DNA of 64,000 bases from Anaerolineales bacterium. Lineage in GTDB: Bacteria > Chloroflexota > Anaerolineae > 4572-78 > J111. Shown piece by piece: positions 50,905 through 58,365 of this stretch. The notes beneath the pieces were generated by a model, which did not search any database, was not told the origin of the DNA, and saw only the letters and a program-made list of their open reading frames with translations. Within the stretch, counting starts at the first letter, position 1; the number at the start of each line of letters is the position of its first letter. Position numbers and translations under genes: made by a program. The stretch lies in contig JABTUW010000006.1 of the NCBI GenBank assembly GCA_015075185.1, positions 248,001 through 312,000 of the forward strand. Direction: 5' to 3'.

Positions 50905-51915
50905 TTAAGGTTCCAGGACAATGCGAAAGCCGCGCCATCTGATTTTGCTCTCGGGGTCGGAGTTACCCCGCACGCTGCATCTTAACCTGGCCGGTTCATC
51001 CCGAAATGAGCCGCCGCGATAAACCCGATAGACCCGGTGGAAGTGAGTCGGATTGGCCTCTTCTCGCCCATCGCTGGCGCGGTAGGGGTAGGAAAAAACG
51101 TTCTCTTTGGGGTCGCTGCCCCAGAGAGTGCTGGTCCATTCCTGGGCGTTGCCGAGCATATCGTAGCAGCCGTAGGGACTCACCCCTTCGGAAAAGGCCG
51201 TCACCGAGGTGGTATCGTCGCTGTCGAAGTTACAGCGCCCAGGCAGCCACTCATTGCCCCAGGGGTAGAGCCGCCCATCCGTCCCCCTGGCCGCTTTCTC
51301 CCACTCGGCCTCTGTAGGTAAACGATAGGGTCGGCCCGTTTGATCGCTCAACCAGCGGCAGTATGCCTGGGCGTCTGCCCAACTCACGCCCACTACTGGA
51401 TGATCAAGCTTGTCGGCAGGCGGTTCGCGCAGAAACCAGCCTGTTTTTTTAGGCGGCTCTTGTTGTCTCTGGCGCTTGATAAATTCGGCATATTGAGTGT
51501 TGGTGACGGGATACTGGCCTATCTGAAAGGCCGGCAGATTAACTTCATGCTGGGGTGTTTCTTCAGCGGGAACGGTGCTGACCGGTAGGCTGCCCATTAA
51601 AAAAGGACCGGCCGGGATGAGGATAGTTTCCGGCTCAAAAGGCAGGCGCGGCGTTTCCAGTTTGAGTTGTTCCAGATCAAGCTGCTCGACATTGCCGGCG
51701 ACAAGGAGAGGACGCAACGCTTCCTTGAGTTCTTTCAAGCCTTTTTCAGTCAGTTCACTTGAGAGAGCCTGCTCGATGAGATCAATGGCCGTCTGATGAT
51801 CCCTGATTTGGTTGAGTAGCTCCAGCGGCGCATTGCCGCCGTGCTTGGCTTCTCTCTCTTGCAGGATGAGCAGATTTTCGTGGGTTCTCCGCAGCAGCGC
51901 TTTGAGTGTGGTCAT
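50905..51915 (-). CDS. Formylglycine-generating-enzyme-like (SUMF1 fold) protein with helical N-terminus
   Basis: A 336-residue cytosolic protein. Residues 1-75 are helical (LKALLRRTHENLLILQEREA, LELLNQIRDHQTAIDLIEQAL), resembling N-terminal adaptor segments found on STAND/caspase/FGE proteins of multicellular bacteria. Residues 95-336 are the FGE/C-type-lectin fold: FLMGSLP, PVTNTQYAEFIKR, VVGVSWADAQAYCRWLSDQTGRP in two pieces, YRLPTEAEWEKAARG, YPWGNEW, YDMLGNAQEWTSTLW, VYRGGSFRDEP and RLRCSVRGNSDP...GFRIVLEP. Only the second active-site Cys is present; the first (normally WLC after GGS) is missing, so formylglycine synthesis is doubtful and a ligand-binding role more likely. Confidence 0.85.
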   Translation of the reverse strand: MTTLKALLRRTHENLLILQEREAKHGGNAPLELLNQIRDHQTAIDLIEQALSSELTEKGLKELKEALRPLLVAGNVEQLDLEQLKLETPRLPFEPETILIPAGPFLMGSLPVSTVPAEETPQHEVNLPAFQIGQYPVTNTQYAEFIKRQRQQEPPKKTGWFLREPPADKLDHPVVGVSWADAQAYCRWLSDQTGRPYRLPTEAEWEKAARGTDGRLYPWGNEWLPGRCNFDSDDTTSVTAFSEGVSPYGCYDMLGNAQEWTSTLWGSDPKENVFSYPYRASDGREEANPTHFHRVYRVYRGGSFRDEPARLRCSVRGNSDPESKIRWRGFRIVLEP

Positions 51916-52018
51916 GAGAACACTATCTCTCTGAAATTTTGTTGTATGGAAGAGAGTAATCCATTATACAACAAATGCTAACCATTTGCCATAGATTTGT
52001 GACAAATTTGGAGATTTT

Positions 52019-53518
52019 TCAGACGGGGGAAATAGAAGCCGCCACCGGCAGGGTAAACCAAAACCGACTGCCGTGACCCGGCACGCCGTCACTCTCCACC
52101 CCGATGTGGCCGCCCTGGGCTTCAACCAACTGCCGGGCAATGGCCAGTCCCAGGCCCGACCCGCCCTGTTCGCGGGAGCGCGCCCGGTCTCCCCGCCAGA
52201 AGCGATTGAAGATGTGGGGCAAATCTTCGGCAGGAATGCCGGGACCGGTATCGGCGACGGTGACGCGAAGTTGACCGCCGACCGCCGACCGCCGACCGCC
52301 TTCTCCCTGCGGGGGGGCAAAGGTGCGGACTATGTCCTGAGCCTGTCGAAGGGGGAGCAGGGGAGAATTTTCGCTCCACTGCGATTCTTCAACCACAATC
52401 CCAATCTCCCCTCCCTCGGGGGTATGGCGGAGTGCATTGGCCAGCAGATTATGCAGTACTTGCCGCACCCGGTCGGAGTCGGCCCAGACAGACGGCAGGC
52501 TGGCAGGTAGGGCCACGGTCAATTTGACTTTTTTGTCACGGGCGAGTTCTTCAAACAAACTCGCTGCCCGCTCGATCAGGGGAGCCAATTCGACCGGCTG
52601 AAGGTTCAGGCTCAACTGGCCAGCCTCGGCCTGGGCCAACTCGCGCAGGTCGCCGATCAGGCGGCTTAAAATCAAGGTTTCATCATAAACAGCGGCAATC
52701 TCGGCCTTTTCCATCGGGTAAACGTCGTCCAGGATGGCTTGCAGATTGCCCTGCATGACGGTCAAGGGGGTGCGCAGTTCGTGGGCAATATCGGCCACCA
52801 TGCTGCGGCGGAGTGTTTCGGCCTGCTGCAGGCCGGCGGCCATCTCGTTGAACGCGCGGGCCAGCCCGGCCACTTCGGCGCTGCCGCTGACCGGGACTCG
52901 CTGGCTCAGGTCGCCCTGGGAGATGCGCCGGGCGGCAAGTGCCAACCGGCCCAACGGCGCGGACAGGCCGCGGGCAATCGCCAGCCCGAGCAAGACGCCC
53001 AGCCCGCCGGCAACCAGGCCCGCCTGCCACAGCGATACGTTGAACTGTCGCAAAAATGCCTGGGCCGGCCCGGAGAGGTCAGCTTGACCGGGGACGCTGA
53101 TCAGGACATATCCAACCGTTTGCCCCTCCAACTCAATCGGCACGGCTTCGGCCAGCTCGGCCGGGGTCAAGGGCGTGCCTCGGCGGGAACCTCCCTGAGC
53201 AAAGACAACCTGTGTCGAAGCGTCGGCCAGGATGAGTTGAGGCATGCCTCGCCGCATCATGCCCTGGCCATGGCCCATCATCATGCCCTCCGGCCGGCCC
53301 ATGTCGTCGAAAAGAGTTTCAACACCGGCCCAACTGCCATTTTGGACATAATAATCTGCCAGGGATGTAACCAGGGGTGAATTGACGATCTGATCACGGG
53401 CGACAAAACGGCGAAATTGAACATTCACCTGGCGATTGGCCAGCAGCCCGGCCACCAGAATGCCGATGATGGTGACCGCGCCAAAAGCCAGAGCCAGGCG
53501 TACCCAAAGCTTATTCAT
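52019..53518 (-). CDS. Membrane sensor histidine kinase (BaeS/HAMP type) with Met-rich sensor
   Basis: A 499-residue two-helix sensor kinase. ATG 53518 (after GAGG) opens the first membrane helix (about 5-27); the extracytoplasmic sensor runs to about 160 and carries a Met/His/Gly-rich patch at residues 73-92 (DMGRPEGMMMGHGQGMMRRG), the kind of sequence that binds Cu(I) or Ag(I). The second helix, a HAMP domain (about 185-240), HisKA (His in DIAHELRTPLTVM) and ATPase domain (DTGPGIPAEDLPHIFNRF, GGSGLGLAIARQLV) follow. Between the N and G1 boxes lies an abnormal insert of about 35 residues (SENSPLLPLRQAQDIV, EGGRRSAVGGQL) encoded by repeat-like DNA. It follows its regulator gene by 16 bases. 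Confidence 0.9.
   Translation of the reverse strand: MNKLWVRLALAFGAVTIIGILVAGLLANRQVNVQFRRFVARDQIVNSPLVTSLADYYVQNGSWAGVETLFDDMGRPEGMMMGHGQGMMRRGMPQLILADASTQVVFAQGGSRRGTPLTPAELAEAVPIELEGQTVGYVLISVPGQADLSGPAQAFLRQFNVSLWQAGLVAGGLGVLLGLAIARGLSAPLGRLALAARRISQGDLSQRVPVSGSAEVAGLARAFNEMAAGLQQAETLRRSMVADIAHELRTPLTVMQGNLQAILDDVYPMEKAEIAAVYDETLILSRLIGDLRELAQAEAGQLSLNLQPVELAPLIERAASLFEELARDKKVKLTVALPASLPSVWADSDRVRQVLHNLLANALRHTPEGGEIGIVVEESQWSENSPLLPLRQAQDIVRTFAPPQGEGGRRSAVGGQLRVTVADTGPGIPAEDLPHIFNRFWRGDRARSREQGGSGLGLAIARQLVEAQGGHIGVESDGVPGHGSRFWFTLPVAASISPV
52255..52372. repeat. Repeat-derived in-frame insert in the histidine kinase gene
   Basis: This part of the kinase gene consists of CGACCGC tandem units (about 52272-52300, period 7) and a CCTGAGCCTGTCGAAGG block (52333-52349) followed by GGGGGAGCAGGGGAG. 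None of it encodes conserved kinase sequence; the flanks do. The same kinds of sequence occur between genes elsewhere in the window. Confidence 0.65.
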
Positions 53519-53534
53519 AACCTCTGCCTGCTTT

Positions 53535-54224
53535 TTACTCTCCCTTAAGCCGGTAGCCCACCCCATAGACGGTTTCAATGTAAGTTGGCTGGCCCGGGTT
53601 GGGTTCAATCTTGCGCCGCAGATTTTTGATGTGGCTGTCAATGGTCCGGTCCAGACCCTCGAAACTGTAACCCAGTCCCTTCTCTACCAATTCCATGCGG
53701 GTAAAGGCGTGGCCGCGCTGCTCCATCAACAGTTTCAGCAGATCAAACTCGGTGGGGGTGAGTTCGAGGGGGCTGCCGTCGAGCGTCACTTCATGGCGAT
53801 CCACATCCATCCTCAGCCCGCCCACCTGGATAACCCGCGAAGCCGCCGGCGCTCCCGTCGCCCGCCGCAGCACGGCCCGCACCCGGGCCACTACTTCATG
53901 CGGGTTGAAGGGTTTGGCGATGTAATCGTCGGCGCCCAATTCCAGGCCGACAATTTTATCCGTATCCTCAACCCGAGCGGTCAGCATGATAATCGGCAGG
54001 CCGGCCAGGCCTGGATCGCTGCGGATCGTCCGGGTCACTTCCCAGCCGTCGCGGTTGGGCAGCATTAAGTCCAGCACGACCAGGTCGGGCCGCTCGCGCC
54101 GGATGGTATGCAAGGCCGTCTCGCCATCGTAAGCGGTCAACACCTGATAGCTGGCCCGTTCGAGGTACGATTGGACCAGGCGAACAATTTGTTTATCGTC
54201 GTCAACAACCAAGATGCGAGACAT
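53535..54224 (-). CDS. OmpR/PhoB-family response regulator
   Basis: A 229-residue regulator. The receiver domain has VVDDDKQIVRLV, the phospho-acceptor Asp in VVLDLMLPNRDGWE (about residue 52), Thr in MLTARVED and Lys in AKPFNPHEV. The winged-helix domain (about 130-229) has LTPTEFDLLKLLMEQRG, DRTIDSHIKNLRRKIE and YIETVYGVGYRL. It sits between the Met-rich protein gene and the kinase on the minus strand, and a matching 11-bp-spaced direct repeat lies at the promoter of that Met-rich gene (55534-55550). Confidence 0.94.
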   Translation of the reverse strand: MSRILVVDDDKQIVRLVQSYLERASYQVLTAYDGETALHTIRRERPDLVVLDLMLPNRDGWEVTRTIRSDPGLAGLPIIMLTARVEDTDKIVGLELGADDYIAKPFNPHEVVARVRAVLRRATGAPAASRVIQVGGLRMDVDRHEVTLDGSPLELTPTEFDLLKLLMEQRGHAFTRMELVEKGLGYSFEGLDRTIDSHIKNLRRKIEPNPGQPTYIETVYGVGYRLKGE

Positions 54225-54383
54225 AACTACCGCCTTAAACCTGAACTGTCCAGGCTACAACAACTTGCCTTACTTTACTACTCATGCGAGCTACGGGGAA
54301 ATAATTCATTGCGTGGTGGAATGCTGAGGATGGCGCTGGCATGTTGAATTTTACAATCATCGCTAGCAGGCCAGTCAACGGAT

Positions 54384-54419
54384 AAAGAAACCCTGGTTGG
54401 CTGAATAGGCCAACCAGGG
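54384..54419 (-). terminator. Terminator after the Met-rich protein gene
   Basis: CCCTGGTTGGC (54391-54401) and GCCAACCAGGG (54409-54419) form a perfect 11-bp stem with a 7-base loop; on the minus strand it is followed by TTTCTTT. It separates the Met-rich gene from the two-component genes downstream. Confidence 0.85.
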
Positions 54420-54456
54420 ATAAGACCATAACTATCGGTTGTCGTTCTTGATCGAG

Positions 54457-55464
54457 TTAAAAGCTTCCTGAGTCACCCGGTTCAGCAGCGGGAGTTGTAT
54501 CTTGATTGCCCCAGCTCTGGTTCAGCCAGTCAATCACATCAACCCGCAGGTTGGCCAGCCGGTTGTCAACTTCCTCCTGGGTCAGTTGCCCTTTGGTCAC
54601 CAGGTCGTTCAGACGATCGGTACGAGGAGCCAAAACGGCATCTACGATGGTGTCTATCGCTACATTTTTCTCTGCGGCCACGTCGGCCACGCTTTTGCCG
54701 GCTTGCAGCTCAGTAACCAGTTCGGCGGGGGTTAAACCTAGCTTCTCTGTTACTGTGGACATCGGGGAGTTGCCGGGTCCGCCCCAGCGACCACCGCCCA
54801 TCATGCCACCCATCATACCGCCGCCCCAGCGGCCACCACCCATCATACCACCCATCATACCGCCACCCCAGCGACCGCCACCCATCATGCCCCGGCCAAA
54901 ACCTCCCGCCGGCCATTCGGCATTGATCCGCTCGGTTACATTGGCTTTCATCAAGGTGAGCATGGCGTCGGCCTGCTCCTGGGTCAATTGCCCGTCGGTG
55001 ATTAGTTGGTTCAGCCGTTCAGTGCGAGGAGCAATAACTGCCTCGACAATGGTATCTACCGCCACATTCTTTTCCGCCGCCACGTCGGCGATGGTCTTGC
55101 CGGCTTGCAGTTCGGTCAGCAGTTCTTGGGTTGTTAAACCTAATTTTTCAGCAGCGACGGCAATCAGGGAATTTTCAGGGCCGCCCCAAGGACCGCCTCG
55201 ATCCATCATTCCGCCACCTGGCCCCATGCCAAAGCCGCGACCAAAATCGTCATTAAACATCATGCCCCGGCCCATCATCCCGGCCCCAGGGCCGAAGCCG
55301 CGACCAAACATCGGGCCGCTGCCATCGCCGCGCTCATTCCACCAGCCACCCATTGGCCCCTGAGCCAGGGCGTAAGGAGCCACATAACTGAAAGCAGCCA
55401 GGGCGGCCACCCCTAACAAAATCACGACACCAGTAATCACGAGCCATTTTTGAATTTTCATCAT
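54457..55464 (-). CDS. Secreted Met/Gly-rich protein with two helical repeats
   Basis: A 335-residue exported protein. Start ATG 55464 or the adjacent ATG 55461, with GGAG upstream. A signal peptide ends near ALAQ (residue 35). Then come a Met/Gly/Phe/Arg region (36-92), a helical domain (about 95-180: VAAEKLGLTTQELLTELQAG, IADVAAEKNVAVDTIVEAVI, QLITDGQLTQEQADAML), a central run of MMGGGRWGGG units (about 190-232) and a second, clearly duplicated copy of the helical domain (about 236-320). The family is unknown to me. Met-rich periplasmic or surface proteins often bind copper or silver; the adjacent kinase has a Met-rich sensor too. It has an extended -10 promoter at 55517-55525 and its own terminator. 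Confidence 0.82.
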   Translation of the reverse strand: MMKIQKWLVITGVVILLGVAALAAFSYVAPYALAQGPMGGWWNERGDGSGPMFGRGFGPGAGMMGRGMMFNDDFGRGFGMGPGGGMMDRGGPWGGPENSLIAVAAEKLGLTTQELLTELQAGKTIADVAAEKNVAVDTIVEAVIAPRTERLNQLITDGQLTQEQADAMLTLMKANVTERINAEWPAGGFGRGMMGGGRWGGGMMGGMMGGGRWGGGMMGGMMGGGRWGGPGNSPMSTVTEKLGLTPAELVTELQAGKSVADVAAEKNVAIDTIVDAVLAPRTDRLNDLVTKGQLTQEEVDNRLANLRVDVIDWLNQSWGNQDTTPAAEPGDSGSF

Positions 55465-55516
55465 TTATCTCCAATCTTTTGGTTTTTACAACCAATCTAT
55501 TTTTTATCTTGACTAC

Positions 55517-55550
55517 AGTATAGCAAGCAAATGTGGAGATTCTATGGAGA
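55517..55550 (-). promoter_or_regulatory. Extended -10 promoter with 11-bp direct repeat (OmpR-type site)
   Basis: On the minus strand TGCTATACT (55525-55517) is an extended -10 box. Centred on the expected -35 position, TCTCCA occurs twice (55550-55545 and 55539-55534) at exactly 11-bp spacing, the geometry of OmpR/PhoB-family binding sites. It drives the Met-rich gene. The neighbouring OmpR-type regulator is the obvious candidate to bind. Confidence 0.6.
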
Positions 55551-55587
55551 AATTGAGTAAAAAGCGTGAAGATTAGCAGACAGCGCG

Positions 55588-55616
55588 TTGCATTTCTGTA
55601 CCTATGCGACTATTAT
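55588..55616 (+). promoter_or_regulatory. Promoter of the HD-domain gene
   Basis: TTGCAT (55588-55593), 17 bases, TATTAT (55611-55616), 44 bases before ATG 55660. Confidence 0.55.
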
Positions 55617-55659
55617 TATGCCAGAACATCCTCTTGAGCTACGGGGTACAGACTGAGCT

Positions 55660-56934
55660 ATGAAGCGAAAATCAAAGGACAGTTTTGGAGAGATTTTTGC
55701 CGGCAATGCCGTGCCAGATTCAGCGACATTGCCAACCTTGCCCTACGGCGAGCAATTGGCTGCCCTGTTTTATCCATCGCAGACACCCGCCCATCCTGGC
55801 GACCCCAAGGGAGCGCCCCATTTGCATGCGGTAATGAAAAATATGGCCCTGCTTCTATCAGACCAGCCCGCCGATATTTTGGCTGATCAAGCCAGCCCGG
55901 ACTGCCCCAATGAGTTAGACTCTTTTGAAATGAGTTATCGCCAAATCTGGCATGGTATCGGTAAAGGTGCGCCCACTACGGCGCTTTTTCCACCGGGTGA
56001 ACATCAGGCTACCAAAACTTTTTTACGGGCCGCTGCGCTTTATCACGATATTGGCAAATATGTTAACACCGACCGGCATCCAACCATTGGCTGGTATTTG
56101 GTCTCGTCTATGTATCCCGAAGAGCGGGATAAACTGCAACTGCTGCTGACCCGCACCGAGTTCCGCACCCTGCTGACCATCATCCGTGACCATGATAAAT
56201 TTGGTGTGCTCAGCAGCGGCGAGGCCTCTTTACCGCTGTTAGCCTCTATCACTAACCTCATGCAAGAGGAAGTGAAAATCCAGGAGCAACGGCTGACGGC
56301 GTTGATGCTGGTCAGCCTGGCCGATATGAGCGCCTCGTTCCCGCTCACGAGCTGCGTGGCCGGGACGGTGATGCGCGATTGGAGTCGCTTTATCAAGGCG
56401 CTGGAGAATGCCTGGGGCGACCGGGGACGCTTGCTGCCATACGTGGTCCAGGAAGCGCGGCAGTATGAAAGCACAGTAGAGCGAATCCGGCGTCTGCTGC
56501 TGACCGTCAGCCGGGATGACAGCGGCCGCTGGCCAACGATTGACGACAAAGAGTTGATCAGCGACATTTTGAAAACGACGTTTACCAACCGGGTTGATGT
56601 CTTCTGCGAGGATTTTGCCCTGGTTGCCAAGCTGGATTACAGCCTCCGCTTTTTCCGGCTGGTGGTGCAGGAGTGCCGTTTGCGGGGCATTACCGGTCCC
56701 TCCTCCATCGCTCACATTATCATTAATATTTTGAAAGGCATTGTCGAAACTTACGATGAGATGCTGCACGCCCGGCGTGGGCATTACCGTTTGATTGGGG
56801 TTGAATTTGGCAGCCTGGCTCCGGCTCATGCCCCCGAGAAAGCTAGGGCGCTCATTAACCTTTTGCTGGAACGCCCGGCCGAGGGGCTGTCCTGGCTGCT
56901 GTCTGACGTGCCGGCCTGGTACATTTGGGAATAA
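55660..56934 (+). CDS. HD-domain phosphohydrolase-like protein
   Basis: A 424-residue cytosolic protein with an HD metal-binding core: HLHAVMKNMALLL near residue 65, the central pair in ALYHDIGKYVNTDRHP (about 127-142) and TIIRDHDKFGVLS (about 170), then LTALMLVSLADMSASF with the C-terminal Asp. HD proteins of this layout hydrolyse nucleotides or phosphorylated metabolites. The last 150 residues are mostly helical and unassigned. The spacing of HD residues resembles tRNA nucleotidyltransferase-associated and dGTPase-like HD domains, but the substrate cannot be told. Confidence 0.78.
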   Translation: MKRKSKDSFGEIFAGNAVPDSATLPTLPYGEQLAALFYPSQTPAHPGDPKGAPHLHAVMKNMALLLSDQPADILADQASPDCPNELDSFEMSYRQIWHGIGKGAPTTALFPPGEHQATKTFLRAAALYHDIGKYVNTDRHPTIGWYLVSSMYPEERDKLQLLLTRTEFRTLLTIIRDHDKFGVLSSGEASLPLLASITNLMQEEVKIQEQRLTALMLVSLADMSASFPLTSCVAGTVMRDWSRFIKALENAWGDRGRLLPYVVQEARQYESTVERIRRLLLTVSRDDSGRWPTIDDKELISDILKTTFTNRVDVFCEDFALVAKLDYSLRFFRLVVQECRLRGITGPSSIAHIIINILKGIVETYDEMLHARRGHYRLIGVEFGSLAPAHAPEKARALINLLLERPAEGLSWLLSDVPAWYIWE

Positions 56935-57019
56935 AGGCAGTGGAAGATTGGGCTGGAGGAGAAGGTCGGAAGATGATCTATTTGACAGGTACTCCTTTTC
57001 AGGATAGTCTATTCTCGTT

Positions 57020-57541
57020 ATGAAAGCATTAACACGAGTTGCATTGGGGCTGGGCGTCGCCTTGGCCCTGGATGGATTGAGCAAAATTTGGGCCGAGCAA
57101 ACGCTGGACCTGTATCAACCAGTGCCGCTCGTCGGCGACTATTTTCGTTTTACCCTGGGCTACAATACGGGGGTCGCCTTTGGCATGTTTGCCAATGGCG
57201 GGTCCGGCCCGTTGATTGTCACCGGCTTTGTCATTCTGGGCCTGACGATTTGGTTTTGGCGGGCGCTGCAATCCGGCCAGTTTCCGGCACAGGCCGGCTG
57301 GCCGATTGGTTTGCTCCTGGGCGGCGCGTTTGCCAATTTTGTTGACCGGCTGATAGATGGCCGCGTGACCGATTTTTTGGATGCCGGTATCGGCGCCACT
57401 CGCTGGCCGACATTCAACCTGGCCGATAGTTTCATCATCGTTGGCATGGCCTGGCTGCTCTTTATCAACCAGGGCGAGCGCCACCGCCCGAAAGAAGTTG
57501 AGCCGGTTGAAGAGCCGCCTTCCCCTAACGAACTGCAATAA
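57020..57541 (+). CDS. lspA: Lipoprotein signal peptidase (LspA)
   Basis: A 173-residue membrane aspartyl protease that removes signal peptides from lipidated prolipoproteins. Four membrane helices are visible. Signature pieces: DGLSKIWAEQ in helix 1, YNTGVAFGMF, GGAFANFVDRLIDGRVTDFLD with the first catalytic Asp in TDF, and FNLADSFIIVG with the second. Likely clients in the window are the lipoproteins at 31.0 and 37.4 kb. The C-terminal tail is charged and dispensable-looking (RHRPKEVEPVEEPPSP). Confidence 0.93.
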   Translation: MKALTRVALGLGVALALDGLSKIWAEQTLDLYQPVPLVGDYFRFTLGYNTGVAFGMFANGGSGPLIVTGFVILGLTIWFWRALQSGQFPAQAGWPIGLLLGGAFANFVDRLIDGRVTDFLDAGIGATRWPTFNLADSFIIVGMAWLLFINQGERHRPKEVEPVEEPPSPNELQ

Positions 57542-57543
57542 CG

Positions 57544-57572
57544 TTGACAATTACCCCCAGTTGAAGTATATT
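57544..57572 (+). promoter_or_regulatory. Strong promoter of the bactofilin gene
   Basis: Perfect TTGACA (57544-57549), 17 bases, TATATT (57567-57572). The leader of about 150 bases is filled by the palindromic element at 57604-57715. Confidence 0.75.
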
Positions 57573-57603
57573 GTGGACTTCGCAAGGATGAAGGCGGAGG
57601 AAC

Positions 57604-57715
57604 GGGAGTTGAAGATAGAAAATAGTAGATAGAAGATAGAAAGAGTAAATACCTATCTTCTATCCTCAATTCACTATCTTCTATCTTTCGTCCTTCATCC
57701 TTTATCCTTCATCCT
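57604..57715. repeat. Palindromic AGATAGAAGATAG-type leader element
   Basis: A run of GAAGATAGAAAATAGTAGATAG units is followed by its complement (CTATCTTCTATCC, CTATCTTCTATC) and by four TCCTTCATCC/TTTATCC units. It folds into a long imperfect hairpin in the bactofilin leader. Same family as 20020-20096 and 25628-25671. Confidence 0.75.
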
Positions 57716-57731
57716 TTAGTAGGAGGACGGC

Positions 57732-58187
57732 GTGCTAGGTAGAAGCAAAAGCGCCCCAATTGACAAAATAGAAACGGTGATTGGTCCCAATACCAATTTT
57801 AGGGGTAGATTAGTTTGCGATGGCAGTATCCGTATTGACGGGGTCTGTGAAGAGGGCGTCATCGAAACGCTGGGGAATATTGTGATTGGCCCCCAGGCCA
57901 AGGTGGCCGCGGACCTTATTGCCGAAAACGTCTCGGTCAGCGGGGCGGTGACCGGCAATATCAAGGCTGCGGGTCGTCTGGAAATACTCAGCACCGGCAA
58001 GGTGTGGGGCAATGTGGATGTAGGCAGTTTTCTGCTGGATGAAGAGGGCTACTTTCGGGGCAGCCTGGCCATGAAGGATGAGCCGGAACCCCCTGATTTC
58101 AGTTCAATTTCCACCGAGGAGGAAGTTATCCTGCTTGATACTGCAGAGGAAATTGAACCCCAGCCGGCCGAAGCGAAAACAGAATAG
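57732..58187 (+). CDS. Bactofilin
   Basis: A 151-residue polymer-forming cytoskeletal protein. GTG 57732 is the start, with AGGAGG six bases upstream. The beta-helix core spans about 18-115 (VIGPNTNFRGRLVCDGSIRI, VIETLGNIVIGPQAKVAADL, VSVSGAVTGNIKAAGRLEIL, GKVWGNVDVGSFLLDEEGYF), flanked by short disordered ends; the acidic C-terminus is typical. Bactofilins assemble without nucleotide and organise cell shape or wall enzymes. LspA and CvpA genes lie on either side. Confidence 0.93.
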   Translation: MLGRSKSAPIDKIETVIGPNTNFRGRLVCDGSIRIDGVCEEGVIETLGNIVIGPQAKVAADLIAENVSVSGAVTGNIKAAGRLEILSTGKVWGNVDVGSFLLDEEGYFRGSLAMKDEPEPPDFSSISTEEEVILLDTAEEIEPQPAEAKTE

Positions 58188-58222
58188 GGCCAAAGTTTTT
58201 CGTTTGGCCGGGAAATGATCTA

Positions 58223-58254
58223 AAAAGCTCGCCTGGAATAGGGTGAGCTTTTTT
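58223..58254 (+). terminator. Terminator after the bactofilin gene
   Basis: AAAAGCTC and GAGCTTTT pair around an inner GCC/GGT stem with loop TGGAATAG, followed by more T residues. The loop core CCTGGAATA matches the terminator at 40726-40758. Confidence 0.85.
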
Positions 58255-58365
58255 GGTGTTTATCCGGTGGATCTTGTCACAAAATCAAGCCCGATGTGTC
58301 ATTTTTGAAAAAAAATGCTATTATAGAGTTATGTTTCGTACGCAACCTATTGAGGAGAAGGCGTA

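Noticed and set aside
50905..51915. Diversity-generating retroelement target (FGE/C-type-lectin fold)
   Set aside because: No reverse transcriptase and no template repeat are visible in the window, and the gene shows no adenine-rich variable end.
57604..57715. Transposon remnant with terminal repeats
   Set aside because: No transposase, no target duplication that I can see; it is a short self-complementary element.
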